The position numbers and the translations under genes are program-made. A DNA stretch of 64,000 nt from Cedecea neteri NBRC 105707 = ATCC 33855 (GTDB taxonomy: Bacteria; Pseudomonadota; Gammaproteobacteria; Enterobacterales; Enterobacteriaceae), in the NCBI RefSeq assembly GCF_001571265.1, contig NZ_BCTL01000030.1:1-64000 (forward strand), given 5' to 3'. The notes under the pieces are model-generated. The model was not told the DNA's origin and did no database searches. It saw nothing but the letters and a program-made list of their open reading frames with translations. Positions 41,276 to 52,056 of the stretch are shown here, in pieces (position 1 is the stretch's first letter; the number at the start of each line of letters is the position of its first letter).

Positions 41276-42028
41276 TTACTTCGCTTTACCCTGGTTGGCT
41301 ACTGCTGCGGCTTTGGCTGCGATTTCGTCAGCGTTGCCCAGGTAGTAACGTTTCAGCGGTTTGAAGTTCTCATCAAACTCATAAACCAGCGGCACGCCGG
41401 TAGGGATGTTCAGCTCGAGGATCTCATCTTCGCTCAGGTTATCCAGGTATTTAACCAGCGCGCGCAGGGAGTTACCGTGAGCAGCAACGATAACGCGCTC
41501 GCCGGATTTCATGCGTGGCAGAATGGACTCATTCCAGAACGGCGTTACGCGGTCGATGGTCAGCGCCAGGCTTTCGGTGGTTGGCAGCTCGCTGTCGGTC
41601 AGTTTTGCGTAACGTGGATCGTGGCCAGGGAAGCGCTCGTCGTCTTTAGACAGCTCAGGAGGGGTGATCGCGAAGCCGCGACGCCACTGTTTAACCTGCT
41701 CGTCACCGTATTTTTCGGCGGTTTCAGCTTTGTTCAGACCCTGCAGCGCACCGTAGTGGCGCTCGTTCAGTTTCCAGGATTTCTCGACCGGCAGCCAGGC
41801 CTGGTCCAGTTCATCGAGGATGTTCCACAGGGTGTGGATGGCACGTTTCAGCACAGACGTATAAGCGAAGTCGAAGGTGAAGCCTTCATCCTTCAGCAGC
41901 TTACCGGCAGCTTTCGCTTCGGTACGGCCTTTATCAGACAGATCAACATCATACCAACCGGTGAAGCGGTTTTCGTTGTTCCACTGGCTTTCGCCGTGAC
42001 GAACCAGAACCAGCTTAGTAACAGCCAT
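41276..42028 (-). CDS. gpmA: 2,3-bisphosphoglycerate-dependent phosphoglycerate mutase
   Basis: 250 residues. Histidine phosphatase fold with RHGESQWN (phospho-His11), the second catalytic His in [17 protein letters not shown] and the C-terminal tail typical of dPGM. It interconverts 3- and 2-phosphoglycerate in glycolysis. A Fur box lies just upstream, as in E. coli. Confidence 0.97.
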   Translation of the reverse strand: MAVTKLVLVRHGESQWNNENRFTGWYDVDLSDKGRTEAKAAGKLLKDEGFTFDFAYTSVLKRAIHTLWNILDELDQAWLPVEKSWKLNERHYGALQGLNKAETAEKYGDEQVKQWRRGFAITPPELSKDDERFPGHDPRYAKLTDSELPTTESLALTIDRVTPFWNESILPRMKSGERVIVAAHGNSLRALVKYLDNLSEDEILELNIPTGVPLVYEFDENFKPLKRYYLGNADEIAAKAAAVANQGKAK

Positions 42029-42054
42029 GATTTACTCCTTAATGAGCCTGGGAT

Positions 42055-42075
42055 TAATGATAACAATTATCATTA
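42055..42075 (-). promoter_or_regulatory. Fur box upstream of gpmA
   Basis: TAATGATA-ACA-ATTATCATTA is a near-perfect Fur palindrome, 26 nt from the start codon. Confidence 0.85.
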
Positions 42076-42204
42076 TATTGCCGCGCCATAAGCCACGGCA
42101 ATGATAAACGTTTAACATAGCGAAAAAGCGCGTGGAGTGTAAGGTGGTTGTAAAAGGTTGTTATATTTTTGGCGTGATTTGGCGGTAAAGTCAGCGATTT
42201 GGTG

Positions 42205-42231
42205 AGAAATTGCCCTTAATGAAAAGGGCAA
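42205..42231 (-). terminator. galETKM terminator
   Basis: On the minus strand TTGCCCTT / AAGGGCAA (6-nt loop) is followed by TTTCT, 7 nt after galM. Confidence 0.75.
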
Positions 42232-42237
42232 CAAATT

Positions 42238-43278
42238 TTAATGAGGCAAAAACTGGTATTCCGTGATGCTGAGGTATGTTTCTCCCGGCTCTAACCAGCA
42301 GTCCGGCTGCGGCCATTCCGGGTGATTTGGGCTGTCCGGTAAGAATCCGCTTTCCAGCGCGACACCATTCCAGTCGCTGTAGCTTTGCCCGTCGCGCGCT
42401 GGCGTACCCGCCAGATAATTGCCGCTGTAGCATTGCAGTGCCGAAGCCGTCGTGAACACTTTCATTTCCAGCTCACCGTCGGTAGACCAGACGCTTGCCG
42501 CTGGATTGCTAATGTCGCCTTTTGCCTGCAGCAGGAAAGCGTGATCATAGCCTTTGGTGGCCTGCTGATCGGCATCGCTCAGGAAATCCTGTCCGATGGG
42601 TTTCGGCTCACGGAAGTCGAAGCTGGTACCGTCAACCTTTTTCAGTCCGCCAGCGGGCAAGCCGTCTACGTCAACCGGCAGGTAGCTGTCGGCCAGCAGC
42701 TGAAGCTTATGTTGACGAACGTCGTTCTGAGCGTTGTCCAGATTGAAGTAGGCGTGGTTGGTGAGATTGACCGGACACGGCTTATCAACGGTGGCGCGAA
42801 GCTCGATACTAATGCGGTTATCTTCCGTAAGGGCGTAACGGGCCGTCGCGTGTAGTTTGCCGGGGAAACCCTGATCGCCGTCGCATGAGTCCAGCTCGTA
42901 AATCACTTCCTGCTCATTTTGAACGGCAATACGCCAGCGGCGCTTGTCGAAGCCTTCCGGCCCGCCGTGAAGCTGGTTTTCGCCCTGGTTAACGTCAAGC
43001 TGGAGCGTCTCGCCGCCAACGGTGAGTTTCCCTCCCGCAATACGGTTAGCGTAGCGCCCGACAGTTGCGCCCATAAAGGCACTTTGCTGCAAATAGTGCT
43101 CGGGTGATGCGCAGCCGAGTAATGTTTCCCTCACGCTGCCGCCCTTTACCTGTACCCGGCAAGAAAGCAGGGTCGCGCCCCAGTCCATCAGCGTGACCAC
43201 CATCCCTGCGCCGTTGCGCAGGGTGGTCAGGCGAAACGACTGGCCGTCCGGCGCCAGCTGTGGCGTTTCTTTTAGCAT
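42238..43278 (-). CDS. galM: aldose 1-epimerase (galactose mutarotase)
   Basis: 346 residues from the ATG at 43278, the E. coli length; a longer frame runs back inside galK. Conserved [25 protein letters not shown] (catalytic His), [10 protein letters not shown] (second His) and [17 protein letters not shown] (catalytic Glu). It interconverts alpha- and beta-galactose. The start overlaps the end of galK by 7 nt. Confidence 0.96.
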   Translation of the reverse strand: MLKETPQLAPDGQSFRLTTLRNGAGMVVTLMDWGATLLSCRVQVKGGSVRETLLGCASPEHYLQQSAFMGATVGRYANRIAGGKLTVGGETLQLDVNQGENQLHGGPEGFDKRRWRIAVQNEQEVIYELDSCDGDQGFPGKLHATARYALTEDNRISIELRATVDKPCPVNLTNHAYFNLDNAQNDVRQHKLQLLADSYLPVDVDGLPAGGLKKVDGTSFDFREPKPIGQDFLSDADQQATKGYDHAFLLQAKGDISNPAASVWSTDGELEMKVFTTASALQCYSGNYLAGTPARDGQSYSDWNGVALESGFLPDSPNHPEWPQPDCWLEPGETYLSITEYQFLPH

Positions 43279-44420
43279 TGACCCGCTCCTTCGGAGGCTT
43301 TGCAAACGTAGAAGGTTTCTTTAATACCCGTTTTGCTCTCGTATTGTTCTTCCACTGCTTGTTTAACGGCCGGGACAAGGTCTTCAGGCACCAGCGCGAC
43401 AATACAGCCCCCAAAACCGCCCCCGGTCATACGTACGCCACCTTTCTCGCCAATTGTCGCCTTCACGATCTCCACGAGGGTGTCGATTTGTGGCACGGTA
43501 ATTTCGAAGTCATCGCGCATGGAGGCGTGTGACTCGGCCATCAGCTGGCCCATTCGGACAAGATCACCTTTTGCCAGCGCGTCAGCGGCTTCCACAGTAC
43601 GGATGTTTTCGGTCAGCACGTGACGAACGCGTTTGGCAACGATTGGATCCAGCTCGTGCGCCACTTCGTTGAATTTTGCCAGGTCGACGTCGCGCAGGGC
43701 TTTCTGGCTAAAGAAACGAGCGCCGGTTTCACACTGTTCGCGGCGGGTATTGTATTCGCTGCCAACCAGCGTGCGCTTAAAGTTGCTGTTGACGATCACC
43801 ACCGCGGCGCCTTTTGGCATCGAAACGGCTTTTGTGCCGAGAGAACGGCAGTCAATCAGCAGTGCATGGTCTTTCTTACCAAGGGCGGAAATCAGCTGAT
43901 CCATGATGCCGCAGTTACAGCCGACAAACTGGTTCTCTGCTTCCTGGCCATTAAGCGCCAACTGCGCGCCATCAAGAGGTAGATGGTAAAGATGTTGGAA
44001 CACTTTGCCTACCGCGACTTCCAGCGACGCGGAAGAGCTCAGGCCAGCACCTTGCGGCACGTTACCGCTTATCACCATATCCACGCCGGAAAAGTTGTTA
44101 TCGCGCTTCTGCAGATGTTTCACCACGCCGCGGACATAATTCGCCCACTGTTGAGTATCGTGCGAGACGATAGGGGCATCGAGGGAAAAGCTGTCCTGCT
44201 GATTGTCATAATCGGCGGCAATAACTCGCACGATGCGGTCATCTCGTTTGGCGCAGCTGATAACCGTTTGATAATCGATGGCACAGGGGAGCACAAAACC
44301 GTCGTTGTAATCGGTATGCTCGCCAATCAGATTAACGCGGCCCGGAGCCTGAATAGTGTGGGTTGCCGGGTAAGCAAATTGTTCGGTGAACAGATGCTGG
44401 GTTTTCTCTTTCAGACTCAT
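43272..44420 (-). CDS. galK: galactokinase
   Basis: 382 residues. GHMP kinase: [20 protein letters not shown] at the N terminus, the phosphate loop [18 protein letters not shown] and the C-terminal [16 protein letters not shown]. It phosphorylates galactose at C1. It overlaps galT by 4 nt and galM by 7 nt. Confidence 0.97.
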   Translation of the reverse strand: MSLKEKTQHLFTEQFAYPATHTIQAPGRVNLIGEHTDYNDGFVLPCAIDYQTVISCAKRDDRIVRVIAADYDNQQDSFSLDAPIVSHDTQQWANYVRGVVKHLQKRDNNFSGVDMVISGNVPQGAGLSSSASLEVAVGKVFQHLYHLPLDGAQLALNGQEAENQFVGCNCGIMDQLISALGKKDHALLIDCRSLGTKAVSMPKGAAVVIVNSNFKRTLVGSEYNTRREQCETGARFFSQKALRDVDLAKFNEVAHELDPIVAKRVRHVLTENIRTVEAADALAKGDLVRMGQLMAESHASMRDDFEITVPQIDTLVEIVKATIGEKGGVRMTGGGFGGCIVALVPEDLVPAVKQAVEEQYESKTGIKETFYVCKASEGAGQC

Positions 44421-45469
44421 AATGACGCTCCTGACTGGCGGAAATGAATATCACTGACGGCACGCAAGCGTTCTGCGGCTTGCTCTGCGGTTAAATCGCG
44501 CTGAGTTTCAGCCAGCATTTCATAGCCGACCATAAACTTACGCACCGTGGCGCTGCGTAGCAGCGGCGGGTAGAAATGGGCATGAAGTTGCCAGTGCTGG
44601 TTGCCCTCACCGTTAAACGGTGCGCCGTGCCAGCCCATGGAGTAAGGGAAAGAGCACTGGAACAGGTTGTCATAGCGGCTGGTGAGCTTTTTCAGCGCCA
44701 GTGCCAGGTCAGTACTTTGTTCTGCGCTTAGGTCGGTGATACGCAGGACGTGTGTTTTGGGCAGCAGCAGCGTTTCGAACGGCCAGGCAGCCCAGTAAGG
44801 GACGACTGCCAGCCAATGTTCGGTTTCAACCACGGTGCGGCTACCGTCCGCCTGTTCACGCTGCACATAGTCCAACAGCATAGGCGTGCCCTGGTGGGCG
44901 AAATATTCACGTTGTTGGTAATCTTCACGGGCGACCTCGTTAGGCAAGAAGCTGTTTGCCCAAACCTGTCCATGAGGATGTGGGTTGGAGCAGCCCATGG
45001 CCGCGCCTTTATTTTCGAAGACCTGAACCCACGGGTATGTCTGCCCCAGCTCGGCGGTTTGCTGTTGCCAGGTTTTTACCACTTCTTCCAGAGCAGGAAT
45101 GGAAAGCTCCGGCAGCGTTTTACTGTGATCGGGAGAGAAGCAGATAACCCGGCTGGTACCCCGCGCGCTTTCGCAACGCATCAGTGGGTCATGGCTTGCC
45201 GGGGCATCGGGCGTGTCCGTCATCAGCGCGGCAAAATCGTTGGTAAAAACGAAAGTGCCAGCGTAATCAGGATTTTTATCCCCGGTGACGCGCGTGTTGC
45301 CAGGGCAGAGAAAACAGTCCGGATCGTGAACCGGGAGTTTGTCTTGCGCTGGCGTTTCCTGCGCGCCCTGCCAGGGACGCTTCGCCCGATGTGGCGAAAC
45401 CAGAATCCATTGACCCGTTAGGGGGTTATAGCGTCGATGCGGATGATCGACCGGGTTAAACTGCTCCAT
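44417..45469 (-). CDS. galT: galactose-1-phosphate uridylyltransferase
   Basis: 350 residues (E. coli 348). ATG at 45469 behind AAGGAT; a GTG directly before it is less likely. Zn-binding CFLCPGN, the active-site triad [10 protein letters not shown] (nucleophilic His166) and a second HIT-like half are present. It makes UDP-galactose in the Leloir pathway. Confidence 0.97.
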   Translation of the reverse strand: MEQFNPVDHPHRRYNPLTGQWILVSPHRAKRPWQGAQETPAQDKLPVHDPDCFLCPGNTRVTGDKNPDYAGTFVFTNDFAALMTDTPDAPASHDPLMRCESARGTSRVICFSPDHSKTLPELSIPALEEVVKTWQQQTAELGQTYPWVQVFENKGAAMGCSNPHPHGQVWANSFLPNEVAREDYQQREYFAHQGTPMLLDYVQREQADGSRTVVETEHWLAVVPYWAAWPFETLLLPKTHVLRITDLSAEQSTDLALALKKLTSRYDNLFQCSFPYSMGWHGAPFNGEGNQHWQLHAHFYPPLLRSATVRKFMVGYEMLAETQRDLTAEQAAERLRAVSDIHFRQSGASL

Positions 45470-45478
45470 CACCTATCC

Positions 45479-46495
45479 TTAATCTTCATAACCTTGGGGG
45501 TGGCGTGACTGCCAGCGCCAGGTATCGTCTGCCATTTCCTGCAGCGAACGGCTGACACGCCAGTTGAGTTCTTTGTCGGCTTTGGTGGCGTCGGCCCAGT
45601 AGGCCGGCAGATCGCCGTCACGGCGCGGTGCAAAGTGGTAATTCACCGGTTTGCCGCAGGCTTTGCTGAAGGCATTCACAACGTCGAGCACGCTGCTGCC
45701 GATGCCCGCGCCGAGGTTGTAAATATGCACGCCCGGTTTACCGTTCAGTGCCTGCATGGCGGCGACGTGGCCGTCGGCGAGATCCATCACGTGGATGTAG
45801 TCACGCACGCCGGTGCCGTCTTCGGTTGGATAATCGTTACCAAAGATAGCCAGCGAGTCGCGGCGGCCGACGGCAACCTGCGCAATGTAAGGCATCAGGT
45901 TATTTGGGATGCCCTGAGGATCTTCCCCCATGTCGCCTGACGGATGTGCGCCAACCGGGTTGAAGTAGCGCAGCAGAGCAACGCTCCAGTTCGGCTGTGC
46001 TTTCTGCAGGTCGGTAAGAATTTGCTCAACCATCAGCTTGCTTTGCCCGTAAGGGCTGGCCGGCTTGCCGGTAGGGAAACTTTCTACATAAGGGATTTGA
46101 GGCTGGTCGCCATAAACGGTGGCGGAAGAGCTGAAGATGAAGTTAGTTACGTTTGCCGCTCGCATCGCGGCGATAAGCTTCAGGGTGCCGGTCACATTGT
46201 TGTCGTAATACTCCAGCGGCTTATTCACCGATTCACCGACGGCTTTCAGGCCGGCAAAATGGATGACGGCATCAATACGATGATCACGGAAAACCTCTGC
46301 CAGCAGGGCTTCGTCGCGGATATCACCGTTGATAAACTGAGGATGCTTGCCCCCCAGGCGCTCAATCTCCGGCAATACGCTGCGTTTGCTGTTGCATAAG
46401 TTATCGAGGATCACCACGTCGTGCCCGCTTTGCAGCAATTGCACGCATGTATGGCTTCCAATGTAACCGCTACCACCTGTAACTAAAACTCTCAT
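45479..46495 (-). CDS. galE: UDP-glucose 4-epimerase
   Basis: 338 residues from ATG 46495 (MRVLVTGGSGYIGSH), the E. coli length. Extended SDR: NAD site GGSGYIG, catalytic YGQSK (Tyr149, Lys153) and SSSATVYG. It interconverts UDP-glucose and UDP-galactose. First gene of galETKM. Confidence 0.98.
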   Translation of the reverse strand: MRVLVTGGSGYIGSHTCVQLLQSGHDVVILDNLCNSKRSVLPEIERLGGKHPQFINGDIRDEALLAEVFRDHRIDAVIHFAGLKAVGESVNKPLEYYDNNVTGTLKLIAAMRAANVTNFIFSSSATVYGDQPQIPYVESFPTGKPASPYGQSKLMVEQILTDLQKAQPNWSVALLRYFNPVGAHPSGDMGEDPQGIPNNLMPYIAQVAVGRRDSLAIFGNDYPTEDGTGVRDYIHVMDLADGHVAAMQALNGKPGVHIYNLGAGIGSSVLDVVNAFSKACGKPVNYHFAPRRDGDLPAYWADATKADKELNWRVSRSLQEMADDTWRWQSRHPQGYED

Positions 46496-46527
46496 TTTTC
46501 GCTCCATATAGCCTATGGGTTAAGATA

Positions 46528-46589
46528 ACCATAGCATATCAGATGGCTGAAAAATGTGATATGTACCAGATTAGTGGTATCGTTTACAC
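46528..46589 (-). promoter_or_regulatory. gal promoters, CRP site and external operator
   Basis: On the minus strand the overlapping -10 boxes TATGCT (46533-46538) and TATGGT (46528-46533) reproduce the P2/P1 arrangement of E. coli gal. A CRP-like half site TGTGAT (plus strand, from 46555) and the GalR/GalS operator GTGTAAACGATACCAC (46574-46589) lie upstream. Confidence 0.82.
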
Positions 46590-46692
46590 TGCGTTTTTTA
46601 CCGTGAATAAAAAAGGCGTAATGTATTGTAAAACAAATGCGTAAAGATAGAAGTGTGCGTCTATTCCGAAAGTCAAAGTTCGGCAGGATATA

Positions 46693-46713
46693 AAAAGGCG
46701 CCGCAGCGCCTTG
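46693..46713 (-). terminator. modF terminator
   Basis: On the minus strand AAGGCGC-TGC-GGCGCCTTTTT follows modF directly. Confidence 0.88.
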
Positions 46714-46718
46714 AAGGA

Positions 46719-48197
46719 TTAAACCGGAAGAATATTTTCTATCTGATAGCCGTATTTATCACCATCCGGTACAAACGTCAGCCGGTGGGTAATACACTGT
46801 GGCGCATCTTCGGCGTGGTGGGACACAAACAGCAGCTGCGTTTCTCCCTCGCCAATCAAAATATCGACAAAGCGGCGTATCAGCTGCCGGTTAAGCGGGT
46901 CCAGGCCTTGCAGAGGTTCATCCAGTATCAGCAGAGTTGGATGCTTAACCAGCGCGCGGGCAATCAACGCCAGGCGCTGCTGCCCCCATGAGAGGCTGTG
47001 GAAAGGTGCGTCAGCCGTGGCGTTATCCATCCCCAGCATGTTCAGCCATTCTCGGGTCAGCTTTTGTTGGCGATCTGAAACTGCCTGGTAAATTCCGATG
47101 GAGTCGAAATAGCCCGAAAGAATCACGTTGCGAACGGTGGTGCTAACCCGGTAGTCCAGATGCAGGCTGCTGCTGACGTAACCAATATGTTTTTTGATAT
47201 CCCATATTGTCTCACCGCTGCCACGGCGGCGGCCAAACAGCGTCAGATCGTTGCTATAGCCCTGAGGATGATCCCCGGTGATCAGGCTGAGTAATGTCGA
47301 TTTTCCTGCGCCGTTAGGGCCGACAATCTGCCAGTGCTCACCGGGGTTCACCGACCAGCTAAGTTTGTGCAGGATAGGGCGATCGTTGTATTCCACCACG
47401 CCGTCTTTAAGCACAATACGAGGCTCGTTTTCCGGCAGCGTATAGCGAGCAGACGGATCGTCAGCCTCCGGAAGCGCCACGCCCGCCAGTTTTTCGCTAT
47501 GGGCTAGCTGCGCAATAAGCGCCTGTTCCAGCAGGGCCTGCTTTTCACCGCTTTCCGTTAGCGTGCAGTCTGCCAGCACGCCGGCAAATTGAACAAAATC
47601 AGGGATCTCATCAAACCGGTTGAGCACCAGCACCAGGGTATAGCCCTGAGCGCTCAGCTGTGCGAGCAGGTCAGCCAATTGTTGGCGAGACTTCACGTCC
47701 AGGCCGTCGAATGGCTCATCCAGGATCAGCAGTTCTGGCTCCGACATCAGCGCCTGACAAAGAAGCGTTTTACGCGTTTCCCCGGTCGACAGGTATTTAA
47801 AGCGGCGGGTGAGCAGATGCTCAATGCCAAATAGCGCGGCCAGTTCACGGCAACGGGCTTGATTCACCACTTCTTCCTGGATGATTTCTGCGGTGGTGCG
47901 GCCGGTGTCGTCTTCGTCGGCGCTTAGCATATCGGTGTTATTGCGCTGCCACTCGTCGCTAACCAGCTTTTGCAACTGTTCAAAAGAGAGATGAGCAATG
48001 CGGGTGAAGTCGCAGCGGCGTTCGCCCTTCATGATGGGCAGGCTACCCGCCAGCGCACGGGCAAGAGCGGATTTGCCGCTGCCGTTCGCGCCAACAAACG
48101 CCCAGCTTTCTCCGGCGCGAAGAGTAAGGTCGTTCAGGGTAAGGGTTTTTATGTCGCTAAGGTGAAACGTACCTTGCGAAATTTGCAACGCAGACAT
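46719..48197 (-). CDS. modF: ModF dual ATP-binding protein
   Basis: 492 residues (E. coli 490). Two ABC ATPase domains: first Walker A GANGSGKSALARAL with signature LSTGETRK and Walker B LLILDEP; second GPNGAGKSTLLSL with LSWGQQR and LLILDEPLQGLD. There is no membrane partner in the gene. It is called a molybdate transport-associated ATPase by its link to modE, but it is not needed for ModABC transport. It follows modE by 77 nt. Confidence 0.95.
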   Translation of the reverse strand: MSALQISQGTFHLSDIKTLTLNDLTLRAGESWAFVGANGSGKSALARALAGSLPIMKGERRCDFTRIAHLSFEQLQKLVSDEWQRNNTDMLSADEDDTGRTTAEIIQEEVVNQARCRELAALFGIEHLLTRRFKYLSTGETRKTLLCQALMSEPELLILDEPFDGLDVKSRQQLADLLAQLSAQGYTLVLVLNRFDEIPDFVQFAGVLADCTLTESGEKQALLEQALIAQLAHSEKLAGVALPEADDPSARYTLPENEPRIVLKDGVVEYNDRPILHKLSWSVNPGEHWQIVGPNGAGKSTLLSLITGDHPQGYSNDLTLFGRRRGSGETIWDIKKHIGYVSSSLHLDYRVSTTVRNVILSGYFDSIGIYQAVSDRQQKLTREWLNMLGMDNATADAPFHSLSWGQQRLALIARALVKHPTLLILDEPLQGLDPLNRQLIRRFVDILIGEGETQLLFVSHHAEDAPQCITHRLTFVPDGDKYGYQIENILPV

Positions 48198-48274
48198 GTT
48201 TTATCCCATTTTTTGCAGCGATGAGGCTACAGAAATACGGCGTGTCTGCGTTGATGTCAATGGGAAGTGGACTT

Positions 48275-49066
48275 TTAGCAGAGTGTGGCGACAATCACTC
48301 TGTCCGCATTGAAATATGCTGTGACCTTAGCACCTTCTGCCAGCGCCTGTTGTTCTACGTGGATATTCGGCAGGGTGGCGCACAGCGTCTGGCCATCGGC
48401 CAGTTGAATCAGCACTTCACTTTGCTCTTTGCCCTGCTCAATGCTGTTGATTTTGCCCGGCAGCTGGTTATCGGCATTGCCCGCCGCATGAGCATCAATC
48501 GTGACGTCTATCCACGGTGCTTTGATAAGCACCAGCACTTCTTTGCCTTCGTCCAGCCCCAGCCGCTCTGCACTTTGGCGGGTAATCGCCGCTTTCAGGC
48601 GAGTTTCACCGTCAGCCAGCAGAATATCTACGTGCTGCTGAACCTGTTCGTCATCGCGTTTTAGCACGGTGCCAAACAGCTGGTTGCGGGCGCTGGTTTG
48701 CAGCGAAAAACGGGAGATGGCGGCGAGCAGGCTATCCAATGGCAGGGCGTCATCCTGCAGAACATTAAAGGCCTTTTGTTGTATTTGCGCGAGCAAATCG
48801 TAGAGCTGAATAAGACGCTCGCCGTAACGGGTGAGCACCGCGCCGCCGCCGCCTTTACCGCCGGTAGCGCGATCAACCAGGCTTGATTCTGCCAGCTGGT
48901 TCATTTCGTTAATCGCATCCCACGCGCTTTTGTAACTGATGCCTGCCAGTTTCGCACCCTGACTAATGGAACCCGTGTGGCGGATTTGTTTAAGCAGCGC
49001 AATACGTCGCGGGTCGGCGAACAGCCGTTGCTGGAGTTTCAGCGTCAACAAAATTTCAGCTTGCAT
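48275..49066 (-). CDS. modE: ModE molybdate-dependent regulator
   Basis: 263 residues (E. coli 262). N-terminal winged-helix domain (about 1-115; GSISQGAKLAGISYKSAWDAINEMN) with the RATGGKGGGGA turn, then tandem Mop/TOBE molybdate-binding domains (ARNQLFGTV; NQLPGKINSIEQG). Molybdate-bound ModE represses modABC; a matching operator is at 49490-49513. Confidence 0.96.
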   Translation of the reverse strand: MQAEILLTLKLQQRLFADPRRIALLKQIRHTGSISQGAKLAGISYKSAWDAINEMNQLAESSLVDRATGGKGGGGAVLTRYGERLIQLYDLLAQIQQKAFNVLQDDALPLDSLLAAISRFSLQTSARNQLFGTVLKRDDEQVQQHVDILLADGETRLKAAITRQSAERLGLDEGKEVLVLIKAPWIDVTIDAHAAGNADNQLPGKINSIEQGKEQSEVLIQLADGQTLCATLPNIHVEQQALAEGAKVTAYFNADRVIVATLC

Positions 49067-49194
49067 GGTCTCTCCGTGCCAGAAAAAACCTTATTTTCCT
49101 CTATTGTGCCGATCCGGGCAAATGGCACAAAAGGAGAGTGCGTTTTTCTTAACTGCCGCTAGAATAATCATTCTCGCTTTTGCCGGAGGCAACT

Positions 49195-49347
49195 ATGTTC
49201 GAGTTATTGAAAAGCCTGGTGTTTGCCGTGGTCATGGTGCCGGTTGTGATGGCAGTCATCCTCGGTCTCATCTACGGATTGGGTGAAGTGTTTAACGTCT
49301 TTTCAAAAGTCGGTCATCGCGACCAACAGCCGAAACAGCATCACTGA
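49195..49347 (+). CDS. acrZ: AcrZ, AcrAB-TolC accessory membrane peptide
   Basis: A 50-codon gene with GGAGG 5 nt upstream. It starts [20 protein letters not shown] and has one long membrane helix containing the Pro kink, nearly identical to E. coli AcrZ (49 residues). AcrZ binds AcrB and tunes the pump's substrate range. The polar tail here is His/Gln-rich. Confidence 0.95.
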   Translation: MFELLKSLVFAVVMVPVVMAVILGLIYGLGEVFNVFSKVGHRDQQPKQHH

Positions 49348-49354
49348 TTCCCTG

Positions 49355-49380
49355 AAAACCCGGCATTTGCCGGGTTTTCT
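49355..49380 (+). terminator. acrZ terminator
   Basis: AAAACCCGGC-ATTT-GCCGGGTTTT, directly after acrZ. Confidence 0.93.
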
Positions 49381-49489
49381 CTTTCTGCCGCGTTAGCGCC
49401 CCGCAAGCAGCCATTCCGTTGATCTCCGTCAAGAACTTTAAAGCCCTTCTTCTTTCTGCCGATAAATTCTGTATCTTCCGCATTGCAAT

Positions 49490-49513
49490 CGTTATATTTC
49501 ACGTTACATAACG
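49490..49513 (+). promoter_or_regulatory. ModE operator of modABC
   Basis: CGTTATAT and TACATAACG are arranged as an imperfect 24-bp palindrome with CGTTAT/ATAACG ends, the ModE-site pattern, 20 nt before modA. Confidence 0.75.
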
Positions 49514-49532
49514 AAACAAACGGAGTGAAAAC

Positions 49533-50309
49533 ATGAATCAACGTTGGGTTCGCCTCGCCCTGGGCGCGGCTTTATCGGTTTCTCTGGCAGGCCAGGCACT
49601 GGCTGAAAGTAGCAAAATTACCGTCTTTGCGGCGGCATCGTTAACCAATGCGATGCAGGATATTGCCACGCAATATCAGAAAGAGAAGAAAGTTGAGATC
49701 GCTTCTTCTTTTGCCTCTTCCTCCACGCTGGCTCGCCAGATTGAAGCAGGTGCGCCAGCCGATCTGTTTATTTCTGCCGATCAGAAATGGATGGATTATG
49801 CTGTTGAGAAAGACACCATCAAAACGGACACCCGCGAAACGCTGCTGGGCAACAGCCTGGTGGTGGTCGCCCCGACTGCCAGCAAGCAGGGCGACATTGC
49901 CATTGACGCGAAAACTGACTGGGCTTCGCTGCTAAAAGGCGGTCGTCTGGCGGTGGGCGATCCTGACCACGTGCCTGCGGGGATTTACGCCAAAGAGGCG
50001 CTGCAAAAACTGGGCGCGTGGGACACTTTATCCAGTAAACTTGCTCCGGCAGAAGACGTTCGCGGTGCGCTGGCTCTGGTTCAGCGTGACGAAGCCCCGC
50101 TGGGTATCGTTTACGGTTCTGATGCCGTGGCCGGAAAAGGTGTGAAAGTTGTGGGCACCTTCCCGGAAGATTCTCACAAAAAAGTGGAATACCCGATTGC
50201 GATCGTTAAAGGCCACGATAACCCGTCAGTGACCGCGTTCTATAGCTATCTGAAAGGACCGGAAGCGGCGAAAGTTTTCCAAAAATACGGATTTACGACG
50301 AAACAATGA
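49533..50309 (+). CDS. modA: molybdate-binding periplasmic protein ModA
   Basis: 258 residues. Signal peptide ending GQALA (about 24), then the substrate-binding fold starting ITVFAAASLTNAMQDIA with SSTLARQIEAGAPADLFISAD. It captures molybdate or tungstate for ModBC. It overlaps modB by 4 nt. Confidence 0.97.
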   Translation: MNQRWVRLALGAALSVSLAGQALAESSKITVFAAASLTNAMQDIATQYQKEKKVEIASSFASSSTLARQIEAGAPADLFISADQKWMDYAVEKDTIKTDTRETLLGNSLVVVAPTASKQGDIAIDAKTDWASLLKGGRLAVGDPDHVPAGIYAKEALQKLGAWDTLSSKLAPAEDVRGALALVQRDEAPLGIVYGSDAVAGKGVKVVGTFPEDSHKKVEYPIAIVKGHDNPSVTAFYSYLKGPEAAKVFQKYGFTTKQ

Positions 50310-50998
50310 TATTGAGCGATCCCGAGTGGCAGGCGGTACTGCTGAGCCTAAAAGTCTCATCCATTGCGGTACTGTTCAGTCTTCCCATCGGGATCTTCTT
50401 TGCCTGGGTGCTGGTGCGTTGCCGCTTCCCGGGCAAAGCCTTGCTCGACAGCCTGATTCATCTTCCCTTAGTCCTGCCGCCGGTGGTGGTGGGCTATTTG
50501 TTATTAGTGGCCTTTGGTCGCCGCGGGTTTATCGGCGCCTGGCTGTATGACTGGTTTGGCATTACCTTTGCCTTTAGCTGGCGTGGCGCGGTGCTGGCGG
50601 CGGCGGTCATGTCGTTCCCGCTGATGGTTCGTGCGATTCGCCTGGCGCTCGAAGGCGTTGATCTCCGCCTTGAACAGGCGGCAAGAACGCTGGGCGCAGG
50701 GCGCTGGCGTGTCTTTTGCACCATTACTTTGCCGTTAACACTACCGGGTATTATTGCCGGTACCGTGCTGGCTTTTGCCCGGTCGCTCGGTGAGTTCGGC
50801 GCAACAATCACCTTCGTTTCCAACATTCCTGGTGAAACCCGAACGCTACCTTCAGCCATGTATACCCTGATTCAGACCCCAGGCGGAGAAAGCGCCGCCG
50901 CACGTTTATGCCTGATCGCAATAGCGCTGGCGATGACCTCGCTGCTGGTGGCTGAATGGCTGGCGAGAGTCAGCCGCAAACGTATGGGGGCAAACTGA
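50306..50998 (+). CDS. modB: molybdate ABC permease ModB
   Basis: 230 residues (E. coli 229), about five membrane helices. The EAA-type loop that contacts ModC reads [28 protein letters not shown]. Its stop overlaps the modC start (TGATG). Confidence 0.97.
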   Translation: MILSDPEWQAVLLSLKVSSIAVLFSLPIGIFFAWVLVRCRFPGKALLDSLIHLPLVLPPVVVGYLLLVAFGRRGFIGAWLYDWFGITFAFSWRGAVLAAAVMSFPLMVRAIRLALEGVDLRLEQAARTLGAGRWRVFCTITLPLTLPGIIAGTVLAFARSLGEFGATITFVSNIPGETRTLPSAMYTLIQTPGGESAAARLCLIAIALAMTSLLVAEWLARVSRKRMGAN

Positions 50999-52056
50999 TG
51001 CTGGAACTTAAGTTCGTTCAAACGCTGGGCACGCATCGGCTGGAAATCAATGAAACCCTGCCGGGCCAGGGTATCACGGCCATTTTTGGCGTCTCTGGCG
51101 CAGGAAAAACCTCATTAATCAATGCGATTAGCGGCCTGACTAAGCCCGAACAGGGGCGTATCGTGCTGAACGATCGCGTCCTGACTGATGCCGAAAAACA
51201 ACTTTATCTGCCGCCCGAAAAGCGTCGTGTCGGCTATGTATTCCAGGACGCCCGACTGTTTCCGCACTACCGTGTTCGCGGCAATTTAAAATACGGCATG
51301 GCAAAAAGCATGGCTGGCCAGTTCGACAAGTTGGTGGCACTGCTCGGCATCGAAGATTTGCTGGAACGTTTCCCGTGGAGCCTGTCCGGGGGCGAAAAGC
51401 AGCGAGTTGCCATTGGACGGGCACTTCTGACCGCGCCGGAGCTATTGCTGCTGGACGAGCCGCTAGCCTCGCTGGACATTCCCCGTAAACGTGAACTATT
51501 GCCTTATCTCCAACGGCTAGCCCGCGAGATCAACATTCCGATGCTGTACGTGAGTCATTCGCTGGAGGAAATCTTGCATCTGGCGGACAAAGTGCTGGTG
51601 CTGGATGCGGGAAACGTGAAGGCGTTTGGCAACCTTGAAGAGGTGTGGGGCAGCAGCGTGATGCATCCGTGGTTGCCTAAGGAACAGCAAAGCAGCGTGC
51701 TGAAAGTCACCGTGCTGGAGCACCATCCCCATTACGCCATGACGGCGCTGGCGCTTGGCGATCAACATCTGTGGGTGAACAAAATCGACAAGCCGGTGCA
51801 GGCCCCGCTACGTATTCGCATTCAGGCTTCGGACGTCTCTTTGGTGCTTCAGCCGCCGGTGAATAGCAGTATTCGTAACGTGCTGCGGGCTAAGGTCGCT
51901 CAGTGCTTTGATGACGAAGGGCAGGTGGAGGTTCAGCTCGAGGTGGGTTCCCGCACGCTGTGGGCGCGCATCAGCCCCTGGGCCCGGGACGAGCTGGCGG
52001 TAAAGCCCGGTCAGTGGCTGTATGCGCAAGTGAAAAGCGTGTCGATCGCAACCTGA
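50998..52056 (+). CDS. modC: molybdate ABC ATPase ModC
   Basis: 352 residues from ATG 50998, the E. coli length; an in-frame upstream start inside modB is rejected. Walker [10 protein letters not shown], signature [15 protein letters not shown], Walker [14 protein letters not shown] loop SHSLEE, and a C-terminal TOBE/Mop domain. Its stop adjoins the ybhA stop, and the two genes are convergent. Confidence 0.97.
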   Translation: MLELKFVQTLGTHRLEINETLPGQGITAIFGVSGAGKTSLINAISGLTKPEQGRIVLNDRVLTDAEKQLYLPPEKRRVGYVFQDARLFPHYRVRGNLKYGMAKSMAGQFDKLVALLGIEDLLERFPWSLSGGEKQRVAIGRALLTAPELLLLDEPLASLDIPRKRELLPYLQRLAREINIPMLYVSHSLEEILHLADKVLVLDAGNVKAFGNLEEVWGSSVMHPWLPKEQQSSVLKVTVLEHHPHYAMTALALGDQHLWVNKIDKPVQAPLRIRIQASDVSLVLQPPVNSSIRNVLRAKVAQCFDDEGQVEVQLEVGSRTLWARISPWARDELAVKPGQWLYAQVKSVSIAT